From assembly GCF_004011175.1 (NCBI RefSeq), contig NZ_RQXX01000005.1:123374-187373 (forward strand): a stretch of DNA of 64,000 nucleotides, given 5' to 3'. Positions within the stretch are counted from its first letter, which is position 1. Each line of letters starts with the position of its first letter. The DNA comes from Mesobaculum littorinae. GTDB taxonomy: Bacteria; Pseudomonadota; Alphaproteobacteria; Rhodobacterales; Rhodobacteraceae. Of this stretch, positions 1 through 8,582 are shown piece after piece. The position numbers and the translations under genes were made by a program. A model generated the notes under the pieces. It saw only the letters and a list, made by a program, of their open reading frames with translations, did no database searches and was not told where the DNA came from.

Positions 1-410
1 ATCGCGAGGCCGCGTTGGCCGGCATCGACCGGGGCGCGGCCTACGTCACCAATGCCGTAAAACAGTTCAAGTTTTCCCTGCGCGGCAAGCGGCGCATCCA
101 CCAGTCGCCTGGCAAGGGCGATATCGAGCATGCGCGCTGGTGGCTGGACCGCGAGGTCGAGCTGATCCGACCGCGCCTGATCCTCGCCATGGGGGGCACC
201 GCGGCGGAGACGTTGACCGGCACGCGCGCCGGCATCCTCAAACGCCGCGGCCGGATCGAGGAGACCGGGGTCGGACCCGTATTCCTGACCGTCCACCCCT
301 CCTACATCCTGCGCCTGCCCGATGCCGCGGCCCAAGAGGCAGAGACCGAGACGTTCCGCGCAGACCTCGCCGCGGCGCAGGCTCACCTGGAAGAGTTGCT
401 GGCGGCCTGA
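1..410 (+). CDS. UdgX-family uracil-DNA glycosylase/binding protein (5' truncated)
   Basis: The reading frame is open from the window edge, so only the C-terminal part (about 135 residues) is present; the TTG at 15 is not a likely start. The segment RGKRRIHQSPG carries the KRRIH insertion typical of UdgX, the family 4-like uracil-DNA glycosylase whose histidine becomes covalently linked to uracil-containing DNA. Further on, LILAMGGTAAETL and the VHPSYILRLP stretch match the second half of the family 4/5 UDG fold. In many alphaproteobacteria this domain is fused behind a DUF4130 segment; that part would lie outside the window. Role inferred: recognition or repair of uracil in DNA. Confidence 0.88.
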   Translation, partial: REAALAGIDRGAAYVTNAVKQFKFSLRGKRRIHQSPGKGDIEHARWWLDREVELIRPRLILAMGGTAAETLTGTRAGILKRRGRIEETGVGPVFLTVHPSYILRLPDAAAQEAETETFRADLAAAQAHLEELLAA

Positions 411-531
411 TCCGCGTGGCAACGCGGCGGCGTCTTTCCATCATACCTCAGGCTCCCCGACCGCCGGTCCGGGCCCGCAGGTCGCCGAACTCGGGCCGCA
501 GCGTACCGGCGCCAAGCCTGCCCCGCCCGCG

Positions 532-990
532 TCAGTCCAGATCGCGCCGCATCGTGGCCATGCCGCGTTGGCGGGACAGCTCCTCGTATCCGGCCGACAC
601 ATAGGCGGCGAAGGCGGGGTCATTGTCGGTCTCGACCTTCAGGGTGATCGACAGGGCGCCCAGCCCGCGCGCCGCATCCTCGACCAGCCGGGTCATCTGC
701 GCGCCGGCGCCGCCGCGCGCCTCTTCGCTGACATAGACATAGGCCAGATGCCGCACCTCGGGCCCGATGCCGGGGCGCAGGGCGAAGAACCCGACCTCGC
801 GCCCTCTCCCGTCGATCAGATAGAACGACGCGTCATCAAGATCGGCCAGCCACTTTTCCTTCCACTCCAGCGGATCGAAAGGATGCTTGGCGTTGGGATT
901 GACGAGCGCCAGATCGGCCTCGTCCGTCAAAAGCCGCGCGAGCGGTGCAAGGTCGCCCTCGTCATTCGCGCGGGTGGTCAGGTCGGACAT
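532..990 (-). CDS. GNAT family N-acetyltransferase
   Basis: A 152-residue protein if started at the ATG at 990 (MSDLTTRA); the frame is open 22 codons further upstream, but that extension is basic and unlike GNAT proteins. The core HLAYVYVSEEARGGAGAQM resembles the beta4-alpha3 acetyl-CoA pyrophosphate-binding region (the usual R/Q-x-x-G-x-G/A), followed by an ITLKVETDNDPAFAAYVSAGY segment typical of the GNAT C-terminal half. It would transfer an acetyl group from acetyl-CoA to an unknown amine. It stands alone, convergent with the UdgX gene and downstream of ychF on the same strand. Confidence 0.8.
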   Translation of the reverse strand: MSDLTTRANDEGDLAPLARLLTDEADLALVNPNAKHPFDPLEWKEKWLADLDDASFYLIDGRGREVGFFALRPGIGPEVRHLAYVYVSEEARGGAGAQMTRLVEDAARGLGALSITLKVETDNDPAFAAYVSAGYEELSRQRGMATMRRDLD

Positions 991-1117
991 TGATCCGGCT
1001 CCCCGTTCGAAGGTTCGAAAGGCGCGGACAATGGGCGATCGGCGCCGGTTTTTCAACCGAGCGGCGTCGCCTTCATCGTTTCTCCGGCGTCCGGTGTGCT
1101 CAGTCGGGCGCCCGGCG

Positions 1118-2215
1118 TCAGGCGTTGAAGAGGAAATGCAGGACGTCGCCGTCCTTCACCTCGTAGCTCTTGCCCTCGACGCGCATCTTGCCGGCGTCCT
1201 TGGCTCCGTTTTCGCCGCCCAGCGCCACGAAATCGTCGTAGGCGATGGTCTCGGACCGGATGAAGCCGCGTTCGAAATCGCCGTGGATCACGCCCGCCGC
1301 CTGGGGGGCCAGCGTGCCGACGGGGATCGTCCATGCGCGCGCCTCCTTGGGACCGACGGTAAAGTATGTCTGCAGTCCCAGCAGTGCGTAGCCCGCGTGG
1401 ATCAACCGGTCGAGCCCGGCCTCGTCGAGGCCCAGTTCCGACAGGAACTCGGCCGCCTCTTCGGCGTCGAGCTGGGCGATCTCTTCCTCGATCTGGGCCG
1501 AGATCACGACCGTCGCCGCGCCCTGCCCCGCCGCCATCTCGGCCACGCGGGCGGATTGCGCGTTGCCTGTCGCGGCTTCGGATTCGCCGACGTTGCAGAC
1601 GTAGAGCACGGGCTTCGTCGTCAGAAGCTGCAACATCCGCCACGCCTTGGCGTCATCCTCGGACACCTCGACCACCCGGGCCGGGCGGCCCGATTCCAGC
1701 GCCGCCTGCGCCTCTTTCAGCAGACGCTCCTGCTGGACCGCCTCCTTGTCGCCACCGCGCACCTTGCGGACGAGGTTCTGCAACCGCCGCTCGATCGATT
1801 CGAGGTCGGAGAGCATCAGCTCGGTCTCGATGGTTTCGGCGTCGGCCACGGGGTCGACGCGGCCGTCGACATGGGTAACGTCGTCATCCTCGAAACAGCG
1901 CAGCACATGGGCGATGGCGTCGCATTCGCGGATGTTCGACAGGAACTGGTTGCCCAGCCCCTCGCCCTTGCTGGCGCCCTTCACGAGGCCCGCGATGTCG
2001 ACAAAGGTCATCCGGGTTGGAATGATCTGCTTTGACCCGGCGATGCCGGCCAGCTTGTCCAGCCGGCTGTCGGGCACCGCGACCTCGCCCACGTTGGGTT
2101 CGATCGTGCAGAAGGGAAAGTTCGCCGCCTGCGCCTCGGCCGTCCGCGTCAGCGCGTTGAAGAGCGTCGATTTGCCGACGTTCGGCATGCCGACGATACC
2201 CATCCGAAAGCCCAT
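1118..2215 (-). CDS. ychF: Redox-regulated ATPase/GTPase YchF
   Basis: A 365-residue protein of the Obg-related OLA1/YchF family, the usual length. P-loop GMPNVGKST is at residues 9-17, the switch/G3 region DIAGLVKGA follows near residue 75, and the G4 position is CNVGES rather than NKxD, as expected for YchF, which prefers ATP. The C-terminus (MRVEGKSYEVKDGDVLHF) is the TGS domain. YchF binds ribosomes and influences translation and oxidative stress responses. The start is supported by a purine-rich GGAAGGA about 7 bases upstream. An internal ATG at codon 5 is an alternative start. Confidence 0.97.
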   Translation of the reverse strand: MGFRMGIVGMPNVGKSTLFNALTRTAEAQAANFPFCTIEPNVGEVAVPDSRLDKLAGIAGSKQIIPTRMTFVDIAGLVKGASKGEGLGNQFLSNIRECDAIAHVLRCFEDDDVTHVDGRVDPVADAETIETELMLSDLESIERRLQNLVRKVRGGDKEAVQQERLLKEAQAALESGRPARVVEVSEDDAKAWRMLQLLTTKPVLYVCNVGESEAATGNAQSARVAEMAAGQGAATVVISAQIEEEIAQLDAEEAAEFLSELGLDEAGLDRLIHAGYALLGLQTYFTVGPKEARAWTIPVGTLAPQAAGVIHGDFERGFIRSETIAYDDFVALGGENGAKDAGKMRVEGKSYEVKDGDVLHFLFNA

Positions 2216-2362
2216 GGTGGCATCCTTCCAACTTCGAGATCGCGGGGGGTCTAGGGTGCGCGCCCGTGCTTGGCAAGGGCGCGCACCGTTCGGACAACGC
2301 TGGCGGTCCCGGGCCGAACCCGCGACGGGGCTGCCGTCAGCCCACGTCGCCGATGGCCCGGG

Positions 2363-2554
2363 TCAGCCGTAACGCCGGTCCGCGCGGGCCTGGTAGATCA
2401 GCACCCAGGCCAGCAGGATGAAGATCGGATGCCCCAGCCCCCCCGAAATCAGGATGGCCGGCAGCCAGATCAGGAACGTGACGATGGCCACGATCGGCCG
2501 CCCGGCCAGAAGGATGGACAAAGGCGGCAGGAAAAGTGCGAGCAAGTAGTTCAT
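2363..2554 (-). CDS. YqaE/Pmp3-family small membrane protein
   Basis: A 63-residue hydrophobic protein starting [18 protein letters not shown]. The FLPPL motif near the N-terminus followed by a second hydrophobic helix ([15 protein letters not shown]) is the two-helix plan of the YqaE/Pmp3 proteolipid family. These proteins sit in the inner membrane and affect membrane potential or stress tolerance in other organisms. The frame is open ten codons upstream of the chosen ATG, but those residues do not fit the family. It ends 147 bases from the ychF start, on the same strand. Confidence 0.72.
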   Translation of the reverse strand: MNYLLALFLPPLSILLAGRPIVAIVTFLIWLPAILISGGLGHPIFILLAWVLIYQARADRRYG

Positions 2555-2689
2555 GCGTCTGATATAGGGGCATCCCGCCGCCAAGGAATAGCACGACCCG
2601 GGATTTTCCGTCCGGGTTCAGTTGATTTCTGCGCCCGCATCGGACACATCTCGTCCCCGGCCCGCGGGGCCGGTTCAGGGGGACGACAC

Positions 2690-3481
2690 ATGACACGCAT
2701 CGACGACACCTTCGCCCGGTTGAAATCCGACGGGAAGAAGGCCTTCGTGGCCTATGTCATGGCCGGCGACCCCGACTACGACCGCAGCCTGGAAATCGTG
2801 AAGGGCCTGCCGGGCGCCGGCGTCGACATCATCGAGATGGGCCTGCCCTTCACCGATCCGATGGCCGATGGCCCGACGATCCAAATGGCGGGGCAGCGGG
2901 CGCTGGCAGGTGGCCAGACGCTGGAGCGGACGTTGCAGATGGCCCGCGATTTTCGCGAGGGCGACACAACGACGCCGATCGTCATGATGGGATACTACAA
3001 CCCGATCTATTCCCGCGGCGTGGACAGGTTCCTGGCCGATGCGAAGGAGGCCGGGATCGACGGCCTGATCGTGGTCGACCTGCCGCCCGAAGAGGATGAC
3101 GAGCTGTGCATCCCGGCGCAACGCGCGGGGCTGAACTTCATCCGGCTGGCCACGCCCACGACCGACGACAAGCGTCTGCCGAAGGTGCTGCAGAACACCA
3201 GCGGCTTCGTCTATTACGTCTCGATCACCGGGATCACCGGCGCGGCCGAGGCCCGCGCCGACACCGTCGCCCCCGAGGTCGCGCGGATCAAGGCCAAGAC
3301 CGACCTGCCCGTCATCGTGGGCTTCGGCGTCCGCAGTCCCGAGTCGAGCGCGGCCATCGCCGGTATCGCCGACGGCGTGGTGGTGGGCTCGGCCATCGTG
3401 GGCGAGATCGCCAAGGGCCGCTCGGCCTCCGAGGTCCTGGCCGTGGTCAAGTCGCTCGCCGACGGCGCGCACAGCGTCTGA
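2690..3481 (+). CDS. trpA: Tryptophan synthase alpha subunit
   Basis: A 263-residue TIM-barrel enzyme that cleaves indole-3-glycerol phosphate to indole and glyceraldehyde-3-phosphate; indole is channelled to TrpB. Visible signatures are [10 protein letters not shown] near the N-terminus and [16 protein letters not shown], which contains the catalytic Glu and Asp, then [11 protein letters not shown] and [10 protein letters not shown] in the phosphate-binding C-terminal strands. The ATG at 2690 follows an AGGGGG ribosome-binding site; upstream in-frame sequence is non-coding in character. trpA stands apart from trpB and trpF, which lie about 7-9 kb away on the other strand. Confidence 0.98.
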   Translation: MTRIDDTFARLKSDGKKAFVAYVMAGDPDYDRSLEIVKGLPGAGVDIIEMGLPFTDPMADGPTIQMAGQRALAGGQTLERTLQMARDFREGDTTTPIVMMGYYNPIYSRGVDRFLADAKEAGIDGLIVVDLPPEEDDELCIPAQRAGLNFIRLATPTTDDKRLPKVLQNTSGFVYYVSITGITGAAEARADTVAPEVARIKAKTDLPVIVGFGVRSPESSAAIAGIADGVVVGSAIVGEIAKGRSASEVLAVVKSLADGAHSV

Positions 3482-3520
3482 TCGCGCCCCTCGCCCGGTA
3501 GGCCCTTGCGGGGGCTCCCG

Positions 3521-3555
3521 GCCGTTGTCCGTGTGCCGTTGTTTGTGTGCCGTTC
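3521..3555 (+). repeat. Tandem 14-bp repeat downstream of trpA
   Basis: Two full copies of GCCGTTGT(CC/TT)GTGT (3521-3534 and 3535-3548) are followed by a partial third copy GCCGTTC. They lie in the 242-base gap between trpA and the lldD-like gene. No function is evident; this may be a slippage-prone microsatellite. Confidence 0.7.
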
Positions 3556-3623
3556 GGCCTCGGGGCCGCCCCCGGAAAAGACCCCGACCGGCCACCCGGC
3601 ACCTCCGTCTCCTGCTGCGATCT

Positions 3624-3642
3624 ACCCGGAAATTGACCGGGT
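3624..3642. promoter_or_regulatory. Candidate operator upstream of the lldD-like gene
   Basis: A perfect inverted repeat, ACCCGG-N7-CCGGGT, lies about 80 bases before the preferred ATG of the FMN-dependent dehydrogenase gene. Its size and symmetry suit a dimeric transcription factor. No candidate regulator gene is adjacent, so the binding protein is unknown. In GC-rich DNA a six-base arm can occur by chance. Confidence 0.3.
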
Positions 3643-3723
3643 GACATTGCGTCAAGCGATGCCCGGGGCAATAAACCTAGGGGGATGAGCCACGCGGCGG
3701 GTGAAACGGGGGCCAGGTCGAAC

Positions 3724-4914
3724 ATGCCAGTGCTGACGGAAATCGAGGATCTTCGGCGTCTTTACCGGCGACGCGTGCCGAAGATGTTCTACGACTACTG
3801 CGAATCCGGCAGCTGGACGGAACAGACGTTCCGCGACAACACCAACGATTTCCAGAAGATCCGCCTGCGCCAGCGCGTTGCCGTCGACATGGACAACCGC
3901 TCGACCGCAACGACGATGATCGGCGAAGGCGTGACCATGCCCGTGGCGCTTGCCCCCGTCGGGCTGACCGGCATGCAGCACGCCGACGGCGAGATCCTCG
4001 CCGCCCGCGCGGCCGAGGCCTATGGCGTCCCCTTCACCCTGTCGACGATGTCAATCTGCTCGATCGAGGACGTGGCCGAGCACACCAGCCGCCCGTTCTG
4101 GTTCCAGCTCTACGTCATGCGCGACATCGACTATCTGGCGGGGATCATCGGTCGCGCCAAGCGCGCGGGGTGCTCGGCCCTGGTCCTGACGCTCGACCTG
4201 CAGATCCTGGGCCAGCGGCACCGGGACCTGAAGAACGGCCTTTCGGCGCCGCCGCGTCTGACCCCCGGCACCATGCTGGACCTCGCCACGAAATGGGGCT
4301 GGGGGGCGAAGATGCTGCGCACCCGGCGGCGCCAGTTCGGCAACATCGTCGGCCACGTCAACGGCGTCTCCGACACGCGCGACCTGATGCGCTGGACCGC
4401 CGAACGCTTCGACCCCCAGCTTGACTGGGAGAAGGTGCGCAAGATCAAGGAAATGTGGGGCGGCAAGCTGATCCTGAAAGGGATCTTGGACGCCGAGGAC
4501 GCAAAGATCGCGGCCGAGATCGGCTGCGACGCCATCGTCGTGTCGAACCATGGCGGGCGGCAGCTGGACGGCGCCCTGTCCTCGATCCGGGTACTGCCGA
4601 GCATCGTCGCCGCCGTGGGTCACCGGACCGAGGTCTTTCTCGACAGCGGCATCCGCTCGGGCCAGGACGTGCTGAAGGCACTGTCGCTTGGCGCGCGGGG
4701 CGTCTTCATTGGCCGGGCCTACATCTACGGCCTGGGCGCGATGGGGCAGCCCGGGGTGACCGCGGCGCTGGAAATCCTGCGCAAGGAGCTGGACACCACG
4801 ATGGCGCTTTGCGGGCGCAGGTCGATCCGCAGTCTCGACCGCGACATCCTGCTGGTGCCCGAAGGCTTTTCCGGCCGGTGGGAGGCGCCGCCAGACCCCG
4901 CGCCAGCCGACTGA
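3724..4914 (+). CDS. lldD: FMN-dependent alpha-hydroxy-acid dehydrogenase (L-lactate dehydrogenase type)
   Basis: A 396-residue member of the FMN-dependent 2-hydroxyacid oxidase/dehydrogenase family (L-lactate dehydrogenase, glycolate and mandelate oxidases). The signature SNHGGRQLDG, with the catalytic His and a substrate-binding Arg, is clear, preceded by KLILKGILDAEDA (the FMN-binding Lys strand) and followed by FLDSGIRSGQDVLKAL and GARGVFIGRAYIYGLGA. It would oxidise an L-2-hydroxy acid, most likely L-lactate to pyruvate, passing electrons to the respiratory chain. The ATG at 3724 (MPVLTEIEDL) fits the family N-terminus; an upstream in-frame ATG at 3685 would add 13 residues. Substrate is inferred from family only. 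Confidence 0.88.
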   Translation: MPVLTEIEDLRRLYRRRVPKMFYDYCESGSWTEQTFRDNTNDFQKIRLRQRVAVDMDNRSTATTMIGEGVTMPVALAPVGLTGMQHADGEILAARAAEAYGVPFTLSTMSICSIEDVAEHTSRPFWFQLYVMRDIDYLAGIIGRAKRAGCSALVLTLDLQILGQRHRDLKNGLSAPPRLTPGTMLDLATKWGWGAKMLRTRRRQFGNIVGHVNGVSDTRDLMRWTAERFDPQLDWEKVRKIKEMWGGKLILKGILDAEDAKIAAEIGCDAIVVSNHGGRQLDGALSSIRVLPSIVAAVGHRTEVFLDSGIRSGQDVLKALSLGARGVFIGRAYIYGLGAMGQPGVTAALEILRKELDTTMALCGRRSIRSLDRDILLVPEGFSGRWEAPPDPAPAD

Positions 4915-5017
4915 TCCGGCCCGCCCAAGGCCCGGGCGGTGGCGGTGCGGGGGCGGGCGGGAACATGAGGCCCCTCCGGCCCGTTTCGCCACCTCACCCG
5001 CATGGAAAGGGCAAAAG

Positions 5018-5880
5018 ATGGCCAGCTTCGACATTCCCCCGCAAAGCCAGGACCGCCAACCGGGCTCTGAATCCGAACTCGTCCCGCCAGCCGAGCATAT
5101 CCGTGCAGGCTATACCGGGGCGGGCAAGCTGAAGGGGTGGCGCACCATCGTCACCGGCGGCGACAGCGGTATCGGCCGGGCCGCGGCGCTGCACTTTGCC
5201 CGCGAAGGCGCCGATGTCGCGATCCTCTACCTCGACGAGGATCAGGACGCAGAGGCCACCGCCGCGCTGATCGAGGCCGAGGGCGTGCGCTGCATGACCA
5301 TCAAGGGCGACCTGCGCGACAGCGCCTTTGCCAAGGATGCCGCAGACCGCGTCGCGGCCGAGTGGGGCGGCATCGACGTGCTGGTCAACAACGCGGGCAT
5401 CCAGGTGCCCCGCGCCACGCTGGCCGACGTGTCGGACGACGAATGGCAGTGGCATTTCGATGTCAACATCAACGGCTACTTCTACCTTGCCCGGGCGGCG
5501 CTGGCGCAATGGCCGAGGGCGCGACCATAATCAATACCACGTCGATCAACGCCTTTGCCGGCAACTCGGACCTCGTGGCCTATACCGCGACAAAGGGCGC
5601 GATCGCGGGCTTTACCCGGGCGCTGGCCAAGCAGCTCGGGCCACGCGGCATCCGTGTGAACGAAATCGCGCCCGGCCCGATCTGGACGCCCCTGCAGCCC
5701 GCGACCTTCGGGCCCTACGATCCCGACATCCTGCCCACGCTCGGCAAATCGACCGCACTGGGGCGGATCGGCCAGCCATCGGAATGCGGCCCGGCCTATG
5801 TCTACCTCGCGTGCGAGGATTCCTCGTATGTTACCGGGCAGACGGTGCACGTGAACGGCGGCATGATCGTCGGCAGCTAG
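5018..5880 (+). pseudogene. Short-chain dehydrogenase/reductase, interrupted by a one-base frameshift
   Basis: Two overlapping frames together encode one classical SDR of about 285 residues, similar to the stress-associated glucose/ribitol dehydrogenase group. The first frame (5018-5530) has the NAD(P) motif TGGDSGIGRA and NNAGIQ. The second frame resumes at the ATG at 5509 and carries the active-site YTATKGA, the conserved GIRVNEIAPGPIWTPL and the C-terminal HVNGGMIVGS. The frames meet at GCGCAATGG around 5509, where one missing base breaks the gene. Neither piece alone has both the cofactor site and the catalytic Tyr-Lys. No slippery heptamer is seen, so it is a true frameshift or a sequencing error. 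Confidence 0.85.
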
Positions 5881-5941
5881 GCGGCCAGGCGGTTTCGCCG
5901 CAGGCCAGGGTGCCGCGCCGGGGTCACATGGACAGAGCGGT

Positions 5942-7120
5942 TCAGGCCGGGTTACCATCGCTGGAATGCGCCGCGCCCCGCCTGGCCGCCGCACGGCGGA
6001 ACGCGACAAGACAGAGCGGCACCGCCAGAAGCAGCAGCACCTGTGCGCCGAAGGCCGCCCGCAGGCCTGCCACCTCGGACACCCCGCCCATCAGCGGGGG
6101 TCCGAAGACGATGCCGAAGAACCCCACCACCGCCGTCCGCGAAATCGCGCGGGTGCGGTGGGCGGGCGAAACCTCGGCCCCCACCATCGCCAGCGCCAGC
6201 GGCACCACCACCGACACGCCCAGCCCGAAGACGGCGAACCCGGCATAGGCCACGGCCAAGCCGGGCGCCGCCGCCGCTGCGGCGATGCCTGCCGCGGCCA
6301 CCAGCGCGCCCGCCGTCAGAACCTTATGCGTCGCGAAACGCTCGGAAAACACCTGCCCCGCCACGCGGCCTACACCCATCGTCAGCCCAAGCATCGCCGG
6401 CCCCAGAGCGCCCTCGGCCGCACCGCCCCCCAGCGTGCGTTCGAGGTGAAGCGCCGACCAGCCCTCGACCGCGTTTTCGGCCATGAACCCGAACAGCACC
6501 GTCGCGCCGGCCAGCGTCACCAGCAGGACCGGAAAACCCTGCCGCGTGGCGTTTGCCGCATCGGGCACCGGCGCGACCGGGACCACCATACGGCGCACGC
6601 CCACAAGGACCAGCGCCAGCAGAATCGCGAACAGCGCGACTGGCGGCCAATCGGCCTCTCGCGCCCAGCCGGTTGCCACGGCGGCGACGGCGTAGGACAG
6701 CGAATAAAGCGCATGCGCAAGGTTCATGAGCGGCCGGCCCGCGCGCGCCTCGGCCTCGCTGACGCGGGCGTTCATCGACACGTCCAGAAGGCCCGAACAC
6801 AGGCCCACCGGGATCATCGCCAGCGCGAAGTGCGTCACGCGATCCGCCATCGCCGGCAGAAGCAGGGCGCACGCAAACAGCGTCGCGGTGACCGGCACCG
6901 CCATCGCGCCCAGCCGCCTGTCGCTTTGCGGGGCCAGCCACATCGCGGCCAGCAGGCCCGACGACGAACACAGCACCGCCAGACCGAAATCCCCGTCGCC
7001 GGCCCCTATCGCGCCCTTGAGGTCGGGCACCGAGGCGGCGAAGATGCCCCAGCCGCCGCCGAGGACGACAAAGGCACAGGCCGCGGGGCCGATCAGGCGA
7101 AGCGTGGTCAGAAGGCTCAT
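5942..7120 (-). CDS. MFS transporter
   Basis: A 392-residue polytopic membrane protein with about 12 hydrophobic helices, such as ACAFVVLGGGWGIFAASVP near the N-terminus and YAGFAVFGLGVSVVVPLALA in the second half. The layout and the APQSDRRLG loop after helix 2 suit a major facilitator superfamily permease. Closely similar plans occur in the fucose permease-like/MFS_1 group, but nothing identifies a substrate. The start MSLLTTLRL at 7120 is chosen because the 40 upstream in-frame residues are Arg/Gly/Pro-rich. It is convergent with the interrupted dehydrogenase gene, which ends 61 bases away. Confidence 0.85.
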   Translation of the reverse strand: MSLLTTLRLIGPAACAFVVLGGGWGIFAASVPDLKGAIGAGDGDFGLAVLCSSSGLLAAMWLAPQSDRRLGAMAVPVTATLFACALLLPAMADRVTHFALAMIPVGLCSGLLDVSMNARVSEAEARAGRPLMNLAHALYSLSYAVAAVATGWAREADWPPVALFAILLALVLVGVRRMVVPVAPVPDAANATRQGFPVLLVTLAGATVLFGFMAENAVEGWSALHLERTLGGGAAEGALGPAMLGLTMGVGRVAGQVFSERFATHKVLTAGALVAAAGIAAAAAAPGLAVAYAGFAVFGLGVSVVVPLALAMVGAEVSPAHRTRAISRTAVVGFFGIVFGPPLMGGVSEVAGLRAAFGAQVLLLLAVPLCLVAFRRAAARRGAAHSSDGNPA

Positions 7121-7347
7121 GCCGCCCCGTCTACCTCTCCCTGCGCGCGCGGCAAGGGGCGGCGGCAGCATCGCGCCGGGCAGGCTTGCCCCCGCACGCT
7201 TTTCGCCCGCCCGCCTTTGCACCGCCCGCTTTCGCCCCAACCCGGTCGTTTAGCCCTTCCCCCGCGTCGCGATCTGTCCTATAGGGCCGCCTTCGTGGGC
7301 GGACACCCTTGGAGGCCGCCCGGACCCTTATATATTGGAGATTGACC

Positions 7348-8007
7348 ATGGCTGGTGAAACACCGGACATCCAGGCCACGGTGAGGACGGGGACAGGCAA
7401 GGGGGCCGCCCGTCAGGCACGCCGTGAGGGACAAGTTCCCGGAATCGTCTATGGCGGGGGCGCCGATCCCGTCGCCATCAACCTGCCCTACAACGAGCTG
7501 ATCAAGCGTCTGAAGAAGGGCCGCTTCCTGTCGACGCTGTTCAACCTTCAGGTTGAAGGTCAGGACGACGTGCGGGTGATCTGCCGCTCGGTCCAGCGCG
7601 ACGTGGTGAAGGACCTTCCCACGCACGTGGACTTCATGCGCCTGCGCCGCACCAGCCGCGTCAGCCTGTTCATCCCGGTCGAGCTGGAAGGCGAAGACGA
7701 GGCCCCCGGCCTCAAGGCCGGCGGCGTGCTGACCATGGTCCGCCCCGAGGTCGAGCTGCGCTGCACCGCGGGTGACATTCCCGAAAAGCTGGTCGCTTCG
7801 GTCGCGCACATGAACATCGGCGATACGCTGACGATCTCGGACGTGACCCTTCCCTCGGGCACCCGCCCGACGATCGACCGCGATTTCGTGATCGCCAACA
7901 TCCAGGCGCCTTCCGGCCTCGCGTCGCAGAACGCCGAGGATGAGGGTGAAGAGCCCGCGGCGGACGAGGTTCCCGCGACCGAGCAGGAAGACAACGCCGA
8001 AGAGTGA
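7348..8007 (+). CDS. rplY: 50S ribosomal protein L25/general stress protein Ctc
   Basis: A 219-residue long-form L25 with the N-terminal 5S rRNA-binding L25 domain (residues about 7-95, including [20 protein letters not shown]) and the C-terminal TL5/CTC beta domain (residues about 100-190). An acidic tail of Glu/Asp/Ala ends the protein. The ATG at 7348 has GGAG 6 bases upstream. A strong terminator follows the gene. In alphaproteobacteria rplY commonly precedes pth, as here, with one small convergent gene between them. Confidence 0.97.
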   Translation: MAGETPDIQATVRTGTGKGAARQARREGQVPGIVYGGGADPVAINLPYNELIKRLKKGRFLSTLFNLQVEGQDDVRVICRSVQRDVVKDLPTHVDFMRLRRTSRVSLFIPVELEGEDEAPGLKAGGVLTMVRPEVELRCTAGDIPEKLVASVAHMNIGDTLTISDVTLPSGTRPTIDRDFVIANIQAPSGLASQNAEDEGEEPAADEVPATEQEDNAEE

Positions 8008-8053
8008 TCGGATCGCAGGCCCCGGCCGGGGCCTGCACCGCCACGAGACGTAG

Positions 8054-8088
8054 AAAAGGGCGGGATGCATCGGCATCCCGCCCTTTTT
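8054..8088. terminator. Intrinsic terminator after rplY, probably bidirectional
   Basis: An 11-bp perfect stem GGGCGGGATGC / GCATCCCGCCC (8058-8068 and 8073-8083) with a 4-base loop is followed by TTTTT and preceded by AAAA. This gives a U-tract on either strand, so it can end rplY transcripts from the left and the convergent monooxygenase-like gene from the right. Confidence 0.92.
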
Positions 8089-8186
8089 CCTGCGCTGATC
8101 GCGGCAAGCCCCGGCTTCCCCGCTGGTCCGGCCCGCCCCGACTGGCGGAGGCTGGCAGGCGGCCCGGAACGGGGGGAAGCCGGAGG

Positions 8187-8501
8187 TCAGGGCATCAGGC
8201 TCTGGACACTGTCGAAGACCTCAAGCTCGGGCGGCCCGAGGTAGATGTCGCCATGCGACCCGGCGCCGCGGTGCGCGGCGCGAAACGCCTCGGACTTGGT
8301 CCAGTCGGTAAAGGCCGTCTCGTCCGTCCACGCGGTGTGCGAGGCATAGAGGCGATAGCCCTCCTTCTCGGGGCCCTTCATCAGGTGAAAGCCCAGAAAG
8401 CCGGGCACGCTCATCAACTGGCTGTCGCGGGATTTCCAAACCTCCTCGAAGGTCTCCTCCGATCCCAGCTTCACCTTGAATCGGTTCATTGTCAGATACA
8501 T
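8187..8501 (-). CDS. Antibiotic biosynthesis monooxygenase (ABM)-domain protein
   Basis: A 104-residue single-domain protein starting MYLTMNRFKVKLG. The sequence plan (an N-terminal strand, FEEVWKSRDSQL, VPGFLGFHLMKGP, then YASHTAWTDETAFTDWTKSEAF and AHRG) is that of the dimeric ABM ferredoxin-like fold shared by HmoA/IsdG-type haem-degrading enzymes and quinol monooxygenases. The Trp and His placements recall the haem-degrading HmoA subgroup, but haem use is only an inference. The gene is convergent with rplY, divergent from pth, and shares the hairpin at 8054-8088. Confidence 0.78.
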   Translation of the reverse strand: MYLTMNRFKVKLGSEETFEEVWKSRDSQLMSVPGFLGFHLMKGPEKEGYRLYASHTAWTDETAFTDWTKSEAFRAAHRGAGSHGDIYLGPPELEVFDSVQSLMP

Positions 8502-8582
8502 TCCGGGCCCTCCGCGCCACGTGGTTTGCAATCGCGCGTAGGCTGGGCCAACTAGGGGATGGATGCAAGCGGAGCCCGCCCC

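Noticed and set aside
5500..5530. Programmed -1 frameshifting in the dehydrogenase gene
   Set aside because: No X-XXY-YYZ slippery heptamer, no stimulating stem and no family precedent; a deletion or sequence error is simpler.
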